Shown here: positions 12,050-19,615 of the stretch, piece by piece
How the letters are laid out: the number at the start of each line of letters is the position of its first letter
How positions within the stretch are numbered: the stretch's first letter is position 1
Assembly: GCA_963922865.1 (NCBI GenBank)
Contig: CAWUJK010000025.1
Coordinates: 1-19,979 of the forward strand
Length of the DNA: 19,979 nucleotides
Direction: 5' to 3'
Source: CAWUJK01 sp963922865
Lineage (GTDB): Bacteria; Patescibacteriota; Gracilibacteria; BD1-5; UBA6164
Position numbers and translations under genes: made by a program
Notes under the pieces: generated by a model
What the model was told of the DNA's origin: nothing
The model's database searches: none
The model's input: only the letters and a program-made list of their open reading frames with translations

Positions 12050-12080
12050 AACTAGCAAACATGCTAGTTTTTTTGTTTTT
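12050..12080 (+). terminator. Rho-independent terminator of gene 5
   Basis: AACTAGCA (12050-12057) and TGCTAGTT (12062-12069) form a perfect 8-bp stem with an AACA loop, followed by a T tract. It begins 2 nt after the stop codon. Its T tract contains the -35 box of the gene 6 promoter. Confidence 0.85.
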
Positions 12081-12101
12081 TAATTAAAAATATGCTAAAA
12101 T
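12073..12101 (+). promoter_or_regulatory. Sigma70-type promoter of gene 6
   Basis: TTGTTT (12073-12078), 17-bp spacer, TAAAAT (12096-12101) in the extended -10 TATGCTAAAAT. The -35 box is part of the preceding terminator's T tract. Transcription start expected near 12108, leaving a leader of about 25 nt. Confidence 0.62.
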
Positions 12102-12132
12102 AAACCAAATACTTAATAAAAAAACAAAAATA

Positions 12133-14043
12133 ATGGATATTTTAAAATCACATTTTAATGATGACGAGTTTCTGCAAGTAGAAGAAAAAATAAACAATGA
12201 CCCTAGCTTTAGAGAAAAATATGAAAAAATTAAAAACAACCCAGACTATAAATTAACTAAACTTGAAGAAAAAATATCAAGAACTCAGGAAACATTTGAA
12301 AAAAGATTTGAGTCTTTTAAAAAAGTAGTTTTAGAAGCCGAAGAACAAGCATCTAAAAGTATTAGTGATAATCTAAAACAAAATATAAATGATACGGTAA
12401 AAAAAGAGAAAGATAAAATTGAGTCAGAACTTAGACAAAAAGCAGAAAAATTTTTACCATTTTGAATTTGAACATGGCTTTTTGATAAAGCAAAAGACCT
12501 TTTAGAACCAACATGAGAAAAAAATTGATTTATGTCTAAAATTTGAATATGGCTTTGATGAGTAATATTATCAATACTATGATTAAAAAAATGATATGAT
12601 AAACTGACACAAAACTCACAAGACCAAATTAAGCCTGAAAATTTAAAAAAAGAATCAGAAATAATAAAACCCGACAAAAAAACAACTTGAAATGAAAATA
12701 ATGAAAATGTAACACTAGAACAAAAAGAAATAAACCCACAAAAAAAACAAGAATTTTATTATAAATCATGAAAAATATTAATAAAAAATTTATTGGACGA
12801 ACAATTTACACCAAAAGATAATTTTTGAATAATTACAGACAAATTACAAGACATAAAATACTCTGAGCTAAAAAATCTATCATTTTTAGATTTTGATAAA
12901 AACAATAAATGATTTATCAAAGAAAACTTTGAAAAAACTAAAAGCAATTTATTATGAGACGAAATGGTAGTTTTATACGACAATATACTTTCAAAACAAA
13001 ACATAGAAAAACTACTTAAAAACCCAAAAACCAAAGAAAGCCTATTAAAATTATGAATTGATAATTTTGAAAATTTTAGCTGGAAAAACCTAAAAATAAA
13101 AGAACTTTTTACAATATTTGCTTTAGTAGTATCATCTATAACACTATCTTGAATATCACTAATGCCTTGAATATGAAAAAATGTTTTTGATAAAATACTA
13201 GCCTTCAAATCAGATATGCCATGATTTGAAGATATCAAAGAAGATCTAAAACAAGCTGAAGCCGATTTTGAAAAAAATGTTATTTCTAAAGAAACCATTA
13301 CAGAAATAATCTCTATTTCCAATATTTCAGAAAACCTTTCATTTGCTTGGAAAATTGATAAATTTGAATCAATAACAAACCAAGAAAAAGTATTACAGCT
13401 ATTGGAATTTAGAACATATTTAGTAAATGAAGTCCTAAAAAAAGAAAAATATAATCTATGAAAAATAGAACTTATAAAAAGAAATATAAGTTTTAAAGAC
13501 CTACTTGAGCTATTTATTATATTAAAGTGACAAAAAGTAGAAGCAAATGAAATGAAATCTTGTTTAGTATATACTTGGATTATAAAATTACTAGATAAAT
13601 GAAACGACTCTTGAGCCTATATCAAAGATATAACAGAACATACTGTAAAAAGTAACAGTGAAATTTTAAATAAACAAGAACAAAGCCTACTAAAAATTAT
13701 TTTGAAAAAAATGATTGATAAGACCTGGCTTGATAATCTCCAAAACAATGCTAAAACAGCTATGGATGCTTGAATAGAAACTATTGAAGATAGCCCAGAA
13801 ATTATTGCTTGGTTAGCTTGAATAATAGCCGTTTTGGCTTTCACTCCAGTTTGAAGACTAGTTAAAGTATTATACTGACTTATCTGAAAAAAATGAATAG
13901 CGCTTTTAGCATCAGCTTGAGTATTTGTCTATTTTTACAATCAATTAAGCCCAGATATGCAGAATTCTTTAAACCAAAACAAACAATGATTTAAAGAAAT
14001 TTGATTAGATATAGATGAACTTTTAAAACCACAAACTAGCTAA
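12133..14043 (+). CDS. Uncharacterised multi-pass helical membrane protein, 636 aa (gene 6)
   Basis: Open from ATG 12133 to TAA 14041-14043 with TGA as Gly. No family recognised. Residues about 20-110 are a highly charged coiled coil ('EEKISRTQETFEKRFESFKK'). Hydrophobic segments lie at about 134-152 ('MSKIGIWLGGVILSILG'), 325-347 ('LFTIFALVVSSITLSG'), 557-575 ('IIAWLAGIIAVLAFTPVG') and 580-605 ('LIGKKGIALLASAGVFVYFY'). Between them are Lys/Glu/Asn-rich helical stretches. One Cys codon. The start is set by the promoter 32 nt upstream; no Shine-Dalgarno. The stop codon lies inside its own terminator hairpin. Its placement and composition link it to genes 1-5, but it is a separate transcription unit. 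Function unknown. Confidence 0.87.
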
Positions 14044-14059
14044 AAATAGCTAGTTTTTT
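14034..14059 (+). terminator. Rho-independent terminator of gene 6
   Basis: AACTAGCTA (14034-14042) and TAGCTAGTT (14047-14055) form a perfect 9-bp stem with an AAAA loop and a T tract. It overlaps the last codons and the stop of gene 6. The AACTAGC core is the same as in the gene 5 terminator. Confidence 0.85.
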
Positions 14060-14085
14060 ATTTACATTTGCAAAAAAAATAAAAC

Positions 14086-14156
14086 AAAATAAAATTAAAC
14101 ACAATAAAAATATTTCAAACTTTTTCTTTTGAAAAATAAAATTAAACACAATAAAA
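14086..14156. repeat. Two 24-bp direct repeats upstream of ftsX
   Basis: The 24-bp sequence at 14086-14109 recurs exactly at 14133-14156; its core is ATTAAACACAATAAAA. The copies are 47 bp apart, measured start to start. The second copy overlaps the spacer and -10 box of the ftsX promoter, so the pair could be an operator, or a small duplication in A/T-rich DNA. The rest of the gap between 14060 and 14165 is A/T-rich and otherwise featureless. Confidence 0.7.
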
Positions 14157-14157
14157 T
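14129..14157 (+). promoter_or_regulatory. Sigma70-type promoter of ftsX
   Basis: TTGAAA (14129-14134), 17-bp spacer, TAAAAT (14152-14157). Expected transcription start near 14164 is only 2 nt before the ATG at 14166, so the mRNA may be leaderless. It lacks the TG extension seen in the upstream promoters. Confidence 0.5.
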
Positions 14158-14165
14158 CATATCAC

Positions 14166-15068
14166 ATGTTTATAAAACTATTAAAATACTCTATAAAAAA
14201 TATTTTAAGAAATAAATTTTTGAGCCTATCATCAATTTTAGTTCTTACACTACTTATGTTTTTTATAAACTTACTTCTAGTGGTTCATCATACAAGCTTT
14301 GAGCTTATAAACTATGTGAACAATAAGATGAGTATATCTTTATACTTGGAAGAAAAATACGATAAAAACTCAAAAGATGTAATAAACCTAATAGAAAAAC
14401 TAAAAAGAGAGTCTCCTAACTCAAAAATAACATACAAATCACAAGATGAAGTTTTAAATGAAATAAAAAAGCAAGACCTAGAACTAGTCAAAATTCTAGA
14501 AAAACAAAACCCCCTACCAAATACAATAACAATTAATAAAATACCACTTAATGATTATGAAAAACTAAACTATGTGATAGAATGAAAACTCTACCTTTTT
14601 TCTTGAAACTGACCAGCTCTTAAACAAGACGTTTTTTCTAGTTATCATTCTCAATATCAGAGAATAACTTGAGTAATAAAAACCTTGAAATCATTGTGAT
14701 TAGGAGTATATGTGATAATAGCAATATTTATATTTGCTATATGAATAATAAGCTACTCAATAATATGAAATTTTATATATTATTATAGAGATGAAATTTA
14801 TATAACCAAACTAGTTTGATGAAGTAAAACATTTATATATTGACCATTTAGTCTTCAATGAATAATATATTCAATGTTGTCATTTTTTATAAGTTTGAGT
14901 ATATTTTACGCGTTTATAAAATTTGGAATAACAAAAATAACTTGAATAAACCACTCACTTGATTTTGTTCTTGTAAATTGACATATAATATTTCCTTTAG
15001 AACTACTACTTTTTGTTTTTATATGAGCAATTAGTTGATATTTCTCATCTAAAAAATATTTAAAATAA
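14166..15068 (+). CDS. ftsX: FtsX-like cell division ABC transporter permease, 300 aa
   Basis: FtsX is the membrane partner of the ATPase FtsE; in the divisome it controls peptidoglycan hydrolases rather than moving a solute. Length (300 aa) and plan fit: a short cytoplasmic start, TM1 at about 21-43, an outside domain to about 175, then TM2 (about 179-203), TM3 (about 227-252) and TM4 (about 274-295). The family signature 'EIYITKLVGGSKTFIYGPFSLQG' (split here as EIYITKLVGG + SKTFIYGPFSLQG) corresponds to the KLxGA...PF..EG region of the permease domain. The Gly residues in it are TGA codons. ftsE is not adjacent, although ftsE-ftsX is usual. The downstream ATP-grasp/peptidase gene begins 4 nt after its stop, implying co-transcription. 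Start chosen at the ATG just after the promoter. Confidence 0.85.
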
Positions 15069-15072
15069 AACT

Positions 15073-17472
15073 ATGTTTTTTAAAACCTATTGACTGCTAG
15101 GTCAAAATGCTAGAAATCTAAATTATATAAAGGGATACAACACCAAAATAGCCAAAAAACTTGCTGATTCTAAATTAAAAACCAAAGAATTTTTAAAAAT
15201 AAATTCTGTAGCAATACCAGAAACAATAAGTATACTAGAAAATGTTTTTGATCTTAGTGAAAGTATTTTTGAAAAATTAACACCACCATTTGTAGTAAAG
15301 CCAAATGGGTGATTTTGATGAAAATGAATACTAATAATATCTAAAATCTCATCTGATTGAAATTATATAACAAATGATGAGAAAATATTTAGTAAAACAA
15401 AACTTTTAGATCATTTTAGGGATATACTAGATTGATTCTATTCATTAAGTTGAAATAGAGATAAAGTACTCATAGAAAAAAAAATAGAACTTGATGAAGA
15501 AATAGAACTACTTTGAAAATATTGACTACCAGACATTAGAATAGTTGTTTTTAATATGGTTCCAGTTATGGCAATGCTTAGAGTTCCTACGCAATTATCT
15601 AATGGTAAAGCTAATATACACGCTTGAGCTTGTTGAGTATGAATTGATATTTGAACATGAAAACTTACATATATTACGAGTTATTCAAAAATAATTAAAT
15701 CTATACCATGAATTTGAGATGTTAGATGATTAAGACTCCCGTGATGGGATAAAGCATTAGCACTAGCCGTAAAAGCCCAACAAATAACAAAAATATGATA
15801 TTTGTGATGTGATATAGTTTTGGATAAATCAAAGTGACCCTTAGTTCTTGAATTAAATATAAGACCATGACTTGAGGTACAAATGGCAAATTTATCAGCC
15901 CTTAAAGATAGACTTAAAAAAGTGGAGTGAATATTTGTAAACAGTATTGAAAAATGAGTTAGACTTTGAAGAGACTTATTTTCCTGAGATATAGAAGAAA
16001 AAATAAAAAATATATCCTGAAAGAAAGTTTTATGACCAAGAGAATACTTACATATCTTTTATAAAGATAAAGATTATAAATATTTAACAGATGTAAAGCT
16101 AAGCAACTCTAAAAATCATATTGATAAAGATTTTGTTGTAGGTGTTTTAAAAGCAGAAGATGAAGTTATAGAAAAGTGAAGTATAAAGCTAGAAGTTAGA
16201 CTACTTTGAGAAAACAAAAAAATTAAATTCATAATAAAACAGCTACAAAATGTAAATCTAATATTATGAATCAATTCACTTAAATGATTTTTAATAGACC
16301 CATTTAAATATAAAAAATGAGAACTCCCAGTATGAGATTTACTTGAAACAATAAAATGAAAAAACATAGCAATAAAAAGAAATTATGAGCAAGTGTTAAA
16401 AAGCATTGATGATGAAATAGTTTATATTGATAAAAAATTACCAATACTGAGAATTTTAACACCAACAAACCTTTTTGAAGAAAAAACTAAGTTTATAAAT
16501 TCTTGATGAACATATATACCACAATTTAAATACGATAAACTTAAAGTTGATTTGGTTGAACTTGAGAAAAAACTACTAAAAATAGAAATTTCAGATATAC
16601 CCCTAGCCTCTATATACAAAAGAAAAATAGATGAAATAAAAAATAAAATATACTTACTTAGAGCATTTGAAAATAAAGACCATAAATCTATCACAATCTA
16701 CTCTAGTAAACTTTACTGATCTATAAATTTAGAAAATCTACAGTATGCTAATAAAGTATTAGAAGATAGAGAAAAAATAAAACAAGAAGAAGAATATTTG
16801 AGCTTTGATGAAATACAAGATTTTATAAAAAGATTTAATCATATATACAATATAAAAATATCTCTAAAAAAATGAAAAAAAGCTGCTAGATTTGTTGTTT
16901 CATGAGATTTTATTTATATGAGAGATTGAGCCAAAGTATGAAAAAAAGAATTAAGAAGTATAATAGCACATGAAATAGAATGACATTACCTAAGAAAAGT
17001 AAACTGAAAAAAAATAAATTATAAAATTTTTGCAATAGGAACAGCATGATATTTAGAAACAGATGAAGCAATAGCAATTTACAACCAAAATAGATTTTTA
17101 TGAAAAACAAGTAGAAAATATTATTCTATATTTGAAAGATATTACTTTTTAGATTATGCATTAAATCATTCATACCCACAACTTTTAGAAAAAGCTAAAA
17201 AATATTATCAAAACGACCTAGAAAAAATTTTTAATTATATATCTAGACTTAAAAGGTGAATGTATAGCTTTTGAGATGAATGAATTTTTTGCAAAGACTG
17301 TGTTTATCTAAACTGATATTTAAAATTAGAAAAATTTATAGAAAAATGATGAAAGCTAGAGCAATTATATATATGAAAAATATCTCTTGATGATTTAGAA
17401 GAAATAAAGAATTCTTATTTTATAAAATTTAACTTCTCAGAGCTTACAATTCCGTTTTTTATTAAAAACTAA
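15073..17472 (+). CDS. Fusion of glutamate-ligase-like ATP-grasp with DUF1704 (QEGLA-type) metallopeptidase, 799 aa
   Basis: N-terminal part (about 1-290) resembles alpha-L-glutamate ligase-related ATP-grasp proteins, which join amino acids or sugars through an acyl phosphate: glycine-rich loop PNGGFGGKG (77-85), 'PDIRIVVFNMVPVMAMLRVPT', 'ANIHAGACGVGIDIGTGKL', and Mg-binding E260/N262 in 'LELNIRPGLEVQ' (259-270). The middle (about 290-560) is not recognised and holds a charged helical stretch. C-terminal part (about 575-799) resembles DUF1704, the bacterial 'QEGLA' family related to eukaryotic MATCAP tyrosine carboxypeptidases: HEIEGH at 633-638 and E665 in 'ETDEAIAIYN' fit a zinc site, though QEGLA is TDEAIA here. 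A CxxC pair sits near the C-terminus. In many bacteria these two families are separate neighbouring genes, so the fusion fits a shared pathway. No signal peptide; substrate unknown. By hand count it has 54 TGA and 6 GGN glycine codons. Confidence 0.8.
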
Positions 17473-17489
17473 AAAACCACAAAAAAAAT

Positions 17490-17517
17490 TTGCACTTTTT
17501 ATATTTTTAAATATACT
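17490..17517 (+). promoter_or_regulatory. Promoter of tRNA-Asp
   Basis: TTGCAC (17490-17495), 16-bp spacer, TATACT (17512-17517). Start expected near 17524, 15 nt before the mature tRNA. It follows the ATP-grasp/peptidase stop at 17472; no clear terminator hairpin is seen between them. Confidence 0.55.
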
Positions 17518-17538
17518 CACTGCGCAATTCTAGAAACT

Positions 17539-17616
17539 GGATGCGTAGCTCAGTTGGTTTAGAGCGCTCGCCTGTCACGCGAGAGGTCGCGGGTTCAAGC
17601 CCCGTCGTGTCCGCCA
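17539..17616 (+). tRNA. tRNA-Asp (GUC)
   Basis: Full cloverleaf: acceptor GGATGCG with CGTGTCC (two G/U pairs), D stem GCTC/GAGC, anticodon stem CTCGC/GCGAG with loop CTGTCAC (anticodon GUC), T stem GCGGG/CCCGT with TTCAAGC loop, discriminator G and an encoded CCA at 17614-17616. GUC with discriminator G is the expected aspartate identity. Confidence 0.95.
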
Positions 17617-17627
17617 TTTAGTTTCTC

Positions 17628-17653
17628 TTATGCTTAGCAATAGCTAAGCATAA
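17628..17653. other. Hairpin between the two tRNA genes
   Basis: TTATGCTTAGC (17628-17638) and GCTAAGCATAA (17643-17653) form a perfect 11-bp stem with an AATA loop. On the + strand it is followed by AAAAACC rather than T residues, so it is not a standard terminator; it could still end the tRNA-Asp transcript or mark an RNA processing site. Confidence 0.5.
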
Positions 17654-17659
17654 AAAACC

Positions 17660-17687
17660 TTGCTTTGAGCGATAGGAATACTATATT
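17660..17687 (+). promoter_or_regulatory. Promoter of tRNA-Ala
   Basis: TTGCTT (17660-17665), 16-bp spacer, TATATT (17682-17687). Start expected near 17694, about 5 nt before the tRNA, similar to the layout of the tRNA-Asp promoter. Confidence 0.5.
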
Positions 17688-17698
17688 ACCATATTAAT

Positions 17699-17775
17699 GG
17701 GGCCTTAGCTCAGTTGGCTAGAGCGCCTGCTTTGCACGCAGGAGGTCAGGAGTTCGACTCTCCTAGGCTCCACCA
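17699..17775 (+). tRNA. tRNA-Ala (UGC)
   Basis: Full cloverleaf: acceptor GGGGCCT with AGGCTCC, D stem GCTC/GAGC, anticodon stem CCTGC/GCAGG with loop TTTGCAC (anticodon UGC), T loop TTCGACT, discriminator A and encoded CCA at 17773-17775. The G3:U70-type pair needed for alanine identity is present in the acceptor stem (third G opposite T). Confidence 0.95.
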
Positions 17776-17800
17776 TTTAAAATACAGTGAATGACTACAG

Positions 17801-17868
17801 CAAATAGTGAATAACTAATAGTAAGTAATTACTTACCAAATTATTGACTAATAACTATTCACTATTTG
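17801..17868. repeat. Nested palindromic element after the tRNAs
   Basis: Outer arms of 22 bp (17801-17822 and 17847-17868) are inverted repeats with three mismatches, starting CAAATAGTGAATA. Inside lies a perfect 16-bp palindrome GTAAGTAATTACTTAC (17821-17836). Related words AGTGAATGACTA, AGTGAATAACTA and AGTAAGTAATTA recur between 17787 and 17832. It could be the tRNA-Ala terminator (no T tract), a MITE- or REP-like element, or a regulatory site ahead of the next gene. Confidence 0.6.
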
Positions 17869-17893
17869 TGTTAAATACTAATTTTACTTAACT

Positions 17894-18103
17894 ATGCCTG
17901 CTAATAAAAGACCTAGAAAAATAAACTATTGAGTCAATAAAAAATGACCAAAAACTTGAGCAAAAGTGTCTAAAGCTATAAGTCATTATAAAAAATTGCA
18001 AAAAAGAATAAGTTTTGAAGGAGATAGTAAATGGCTTACAAATGCTATGAAAATAATTTCTGTAAAGCTTAAAAAATATAGAGTAAATCTTAACAAAATT
18101 TAA
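17894..18103 (+). CDS. Small basic protein, 69 aa
   Basis: ATG 17894 to TAA 18101-18103 with TGA as Gly (three in-frame TGA). About 29% of residues are Lys or Arg, starting 'MPANKRPRKINYG' and including 'KKGPKTGAKVSKA'. This composition suggests RNA or DNA binding, and it lies just ahead of tuf and rpsJ, so a ribosome-associated protein is plausible. I could not match it to bS20, bS21, bTHX or another known small ribosomal protein. The next gene begins 3 nt after its stop. Function unknown. Confidence 0.7.
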
Positions 18104-18106
18104 AAT

Positions 18107-18193
18107 ATGCCAAGATTAAGAACATATGCTCACAAAAAATTAAGAAGAGCAATAAAAATTATAGAGAAAAAAATGAGGAAAAAAGCCAACTAA
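18107..18193 (+). CDS. Very small basic peptide, 28 aa
   Basis: ATG 18107 to TAA 18191-18193, no in-frame TGA. Twelve of 28 residues are Lys/Arg ('MPRLRTYAHKKLRRAIKIIE', then a K/R-rich tail), forming one likely amphipathic helix. It begins 3 nt after the 69-aa gene and both start MP. Too short to assign; it may be a ribosome-associated microprotein, or not be translated. The close spacing and coherent composition are the reason to list it. Confidence 0.45.
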   Translation: MPRLRTYAHKKLRRAIKIIEKKMRKKAN

Positions 18194-18208
18194 TTTTTGT
18201 GTTTAAAC

Positions 18209-18235
18209 TTGATTTTAAATAAAAAAAATTATAAT
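18209..18235 (+). promoter_or_regulatory. Probable tuf promoter
   Basis: TTGATT (18209-18214), 15-bp spacer, TATAAT (18230-18235). The -10 is exact consensus; the spacer is short. Start expected near 18242, giving an A/T-only leader of about 39 nt before ATG 18281. The small basic genes could also be read through into tuf. Confidence 0.5.
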
Positions 18236-18280
18236 AGTTGTACAAATTTATATATTTATATTTAATAATTTAAAAATATT

Positions 18281-19471
18281 ATGAGTTTTGATAGATCTAA
18301 ACCACATATGAATATTGGTACTATTGGTCATGTTGACCATGGTAAAACTACTACTACTGCAGCGATTTCTGCTGTTTTGACTACAAAATTAGGATGAGAA
18401 GCTAGGGATTTTGCTTCTATTGATAATGCTCCTGAAGAGAGAGCAAGAGGTATAACAATTAATACTTCACATGTAGAATACGAAACTGATAACAGACACT
18501 ACGCTCATGTTGATTGTCCTGGGCATGCTGACTATGTTAAAAATATGATTACTGGTGCTGCACAAATGGATGCTGCTATATTGATCGTTGCAGCTACTGA
18601 TGGTCCTATGGCCCAAACAAGAGAGCACATTTTGTTATCTAGACAAGTATGAGTTCCATACATAGTTGTATTTATGAATAAATGTGATATGGTTGATGAT
18701 GAAGAAATGCTTGAATTAGTTGAGATAGAAATTAGAGACCTTCTTTCTAAATACGATTTTCCAGGAGACGATACTCCAATAATTAAAGGTTCAGGTTTGG
18801 TTGCTCTTGAAAACCCTGCTGATATGGATAAAGAATATGGAGCTAAAACTATAGTTGAGTTATTTAATGCTATTGAAGAATTTGTTCCTGTTCCTGAAAG
18901 ACCTACTGATAAAAACTTTTTAATGCCTATTGAAGATGTATTCTCTATTAAAGGTAGAGGTACAGTTGTTACTGGTAAAATAGAAACTGGTGTTGTTAAA
19001 GTTGGTGAAGAAATTGAAATTGTTGGTATAAGAGATACAAAAAAATCTACAGTTACTTGAGTTGAAATGTTTCACAAACTTCTAGATCAAGGACAAGCTT
19101 GAGATAATGCTTGAATACTGCTTAGAGGAATTGAAAGAACTGATGTTGAAAGAGGTCAAGTTTTAGCGAAACCTGGAAGTATAACTCCTCATACTGAATT
19201 TGAAGCTGAAGTATATATTCTTACTAAAGATGAAGGTGGTAGACATACTCCTTTCTTCAAAGGATATAAACCTCAATTTTACTTTAGAACTACCGATGTA
19301 ACTGGTGATATTGAATTGCCATCTGGAGTTGAAATGGTTATGCCTGGTGATAATATTCAAATGACAGTAAAACTACAACAAGCTATTGCGATGAGTGATG
19401 GTTTAAGATTCGCTATAAGAGAGTGAGGTAGAACTGTTGGTTCTTGAGTTGTATCTAAAATTAAAGCATAA
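18281..19471 (+). CDS. tuf: Elongation factor Tu, 396 aa
   Basis: GTPase that brings aminoacyl-tRNA to the ribosome. Full length. Motifs: GHVDHGKTT (16-24), switch I 'RGITINTSHVEY', DCPGHADY (from 78), NKCD (133-136), G5 'GSGLVALE', then domains 2 and 3 with 'GRGTVVTGKIETGVVKVGEE', 'GGRHTPFFKGYKPQFYFRT' and 'REGGRTVGSGVVSKI'. In-frame TGA appears seven times, at family-conserved glycines such as 'RQVGVPYIVV', 'STVTGVEMFHKLLDQGQAG' and 'REGGRTVGSG', which is direct evidence for UGA=Gly. It uses GGT/GGA for about 31 other glycines, unlike its neighbours. It precedes rpsJ, the common bacterial order. No Shine-Dalgarno upstream. Confidence 0.97.
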
Positions 19472-19480
19472 TCTTGATGT

Positions 19481-19566
19481 TTTGAAAAAATTGGATTAAA
19501 CTTCAATTTATTTTCAAATAAATAATATAGTCTGATACGCTATACCTTATCTTAAATAAGGTATAG
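19481..19566 (+). terminator. Two hairpins after tuf
   Basis: An imperfect stem (19481-19493 with 19504-19518) is followed by a perfect 11-bp stem CTATACCTTAT (19540-19550) / ATAAGGTATAG (19556-19566) with a CTTAA loop. No T tract follows the second. They could end or attenuate tuf transcripts, or stabilise the tuf mRNA. Confidence 0.5.
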
Positions 19567-19587
19567 TAGTTAGCTTATATTAAAAAT

Positions 19588-19593
19588 TATAAT
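19588..19593 (+). promoter_or_regulatory. Possible -10 box for rpsJ
   Basis: TATAAT at 19588-19593, start expected near 19600 and a leader of about 16 nt. The -35 position (near 19565-19570, AGTAGT) is poor, so this is weak evidence; rpsJ may be expressed by read-through from tuf. Confidence 0.35.
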
Positions 19594-19615
19594 TCGTTAT
19601 TTAAAATTAAAAGAT

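Noticed and set aside
712..13844. Many minus-strand open frames of 60-190 codons
   Set aside because: They lie opposite the long + strand genes and are rich in Phe/Ser/Leu, the mirror of Lys/Glu-rich A/T DNA. They lack promoters and known motifs, and the + strand frames explain the region.
14086..14156. CRISPR array
   Set aside because: Only two repeat copies of low-complexity sequence with a short spacer and no cas genes.
332..17472. Genes as decayed pseudogenes with many stop codons
   Set aside because: Only TGA interrupts the frames, never TAA or TAG, and the same TGA positions fall on conserved Gly in EF-Tu and S10, so the frames are intact under UGA=Gly.
17628..17653. Intrinsic terminator between the tRNAs
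   Set aside because: The stem is strong, but it is followed by A residues on the + strand and AGAGAAAC on the other, so no U tract supports intrinsic termination; kept only as an unexplained hairpin.
17787..17868. Integration attachment site of a mobile element after tRNA-Ala
   Set aside because: No integrase and no duplicated tRNA 3' end were found in the window.
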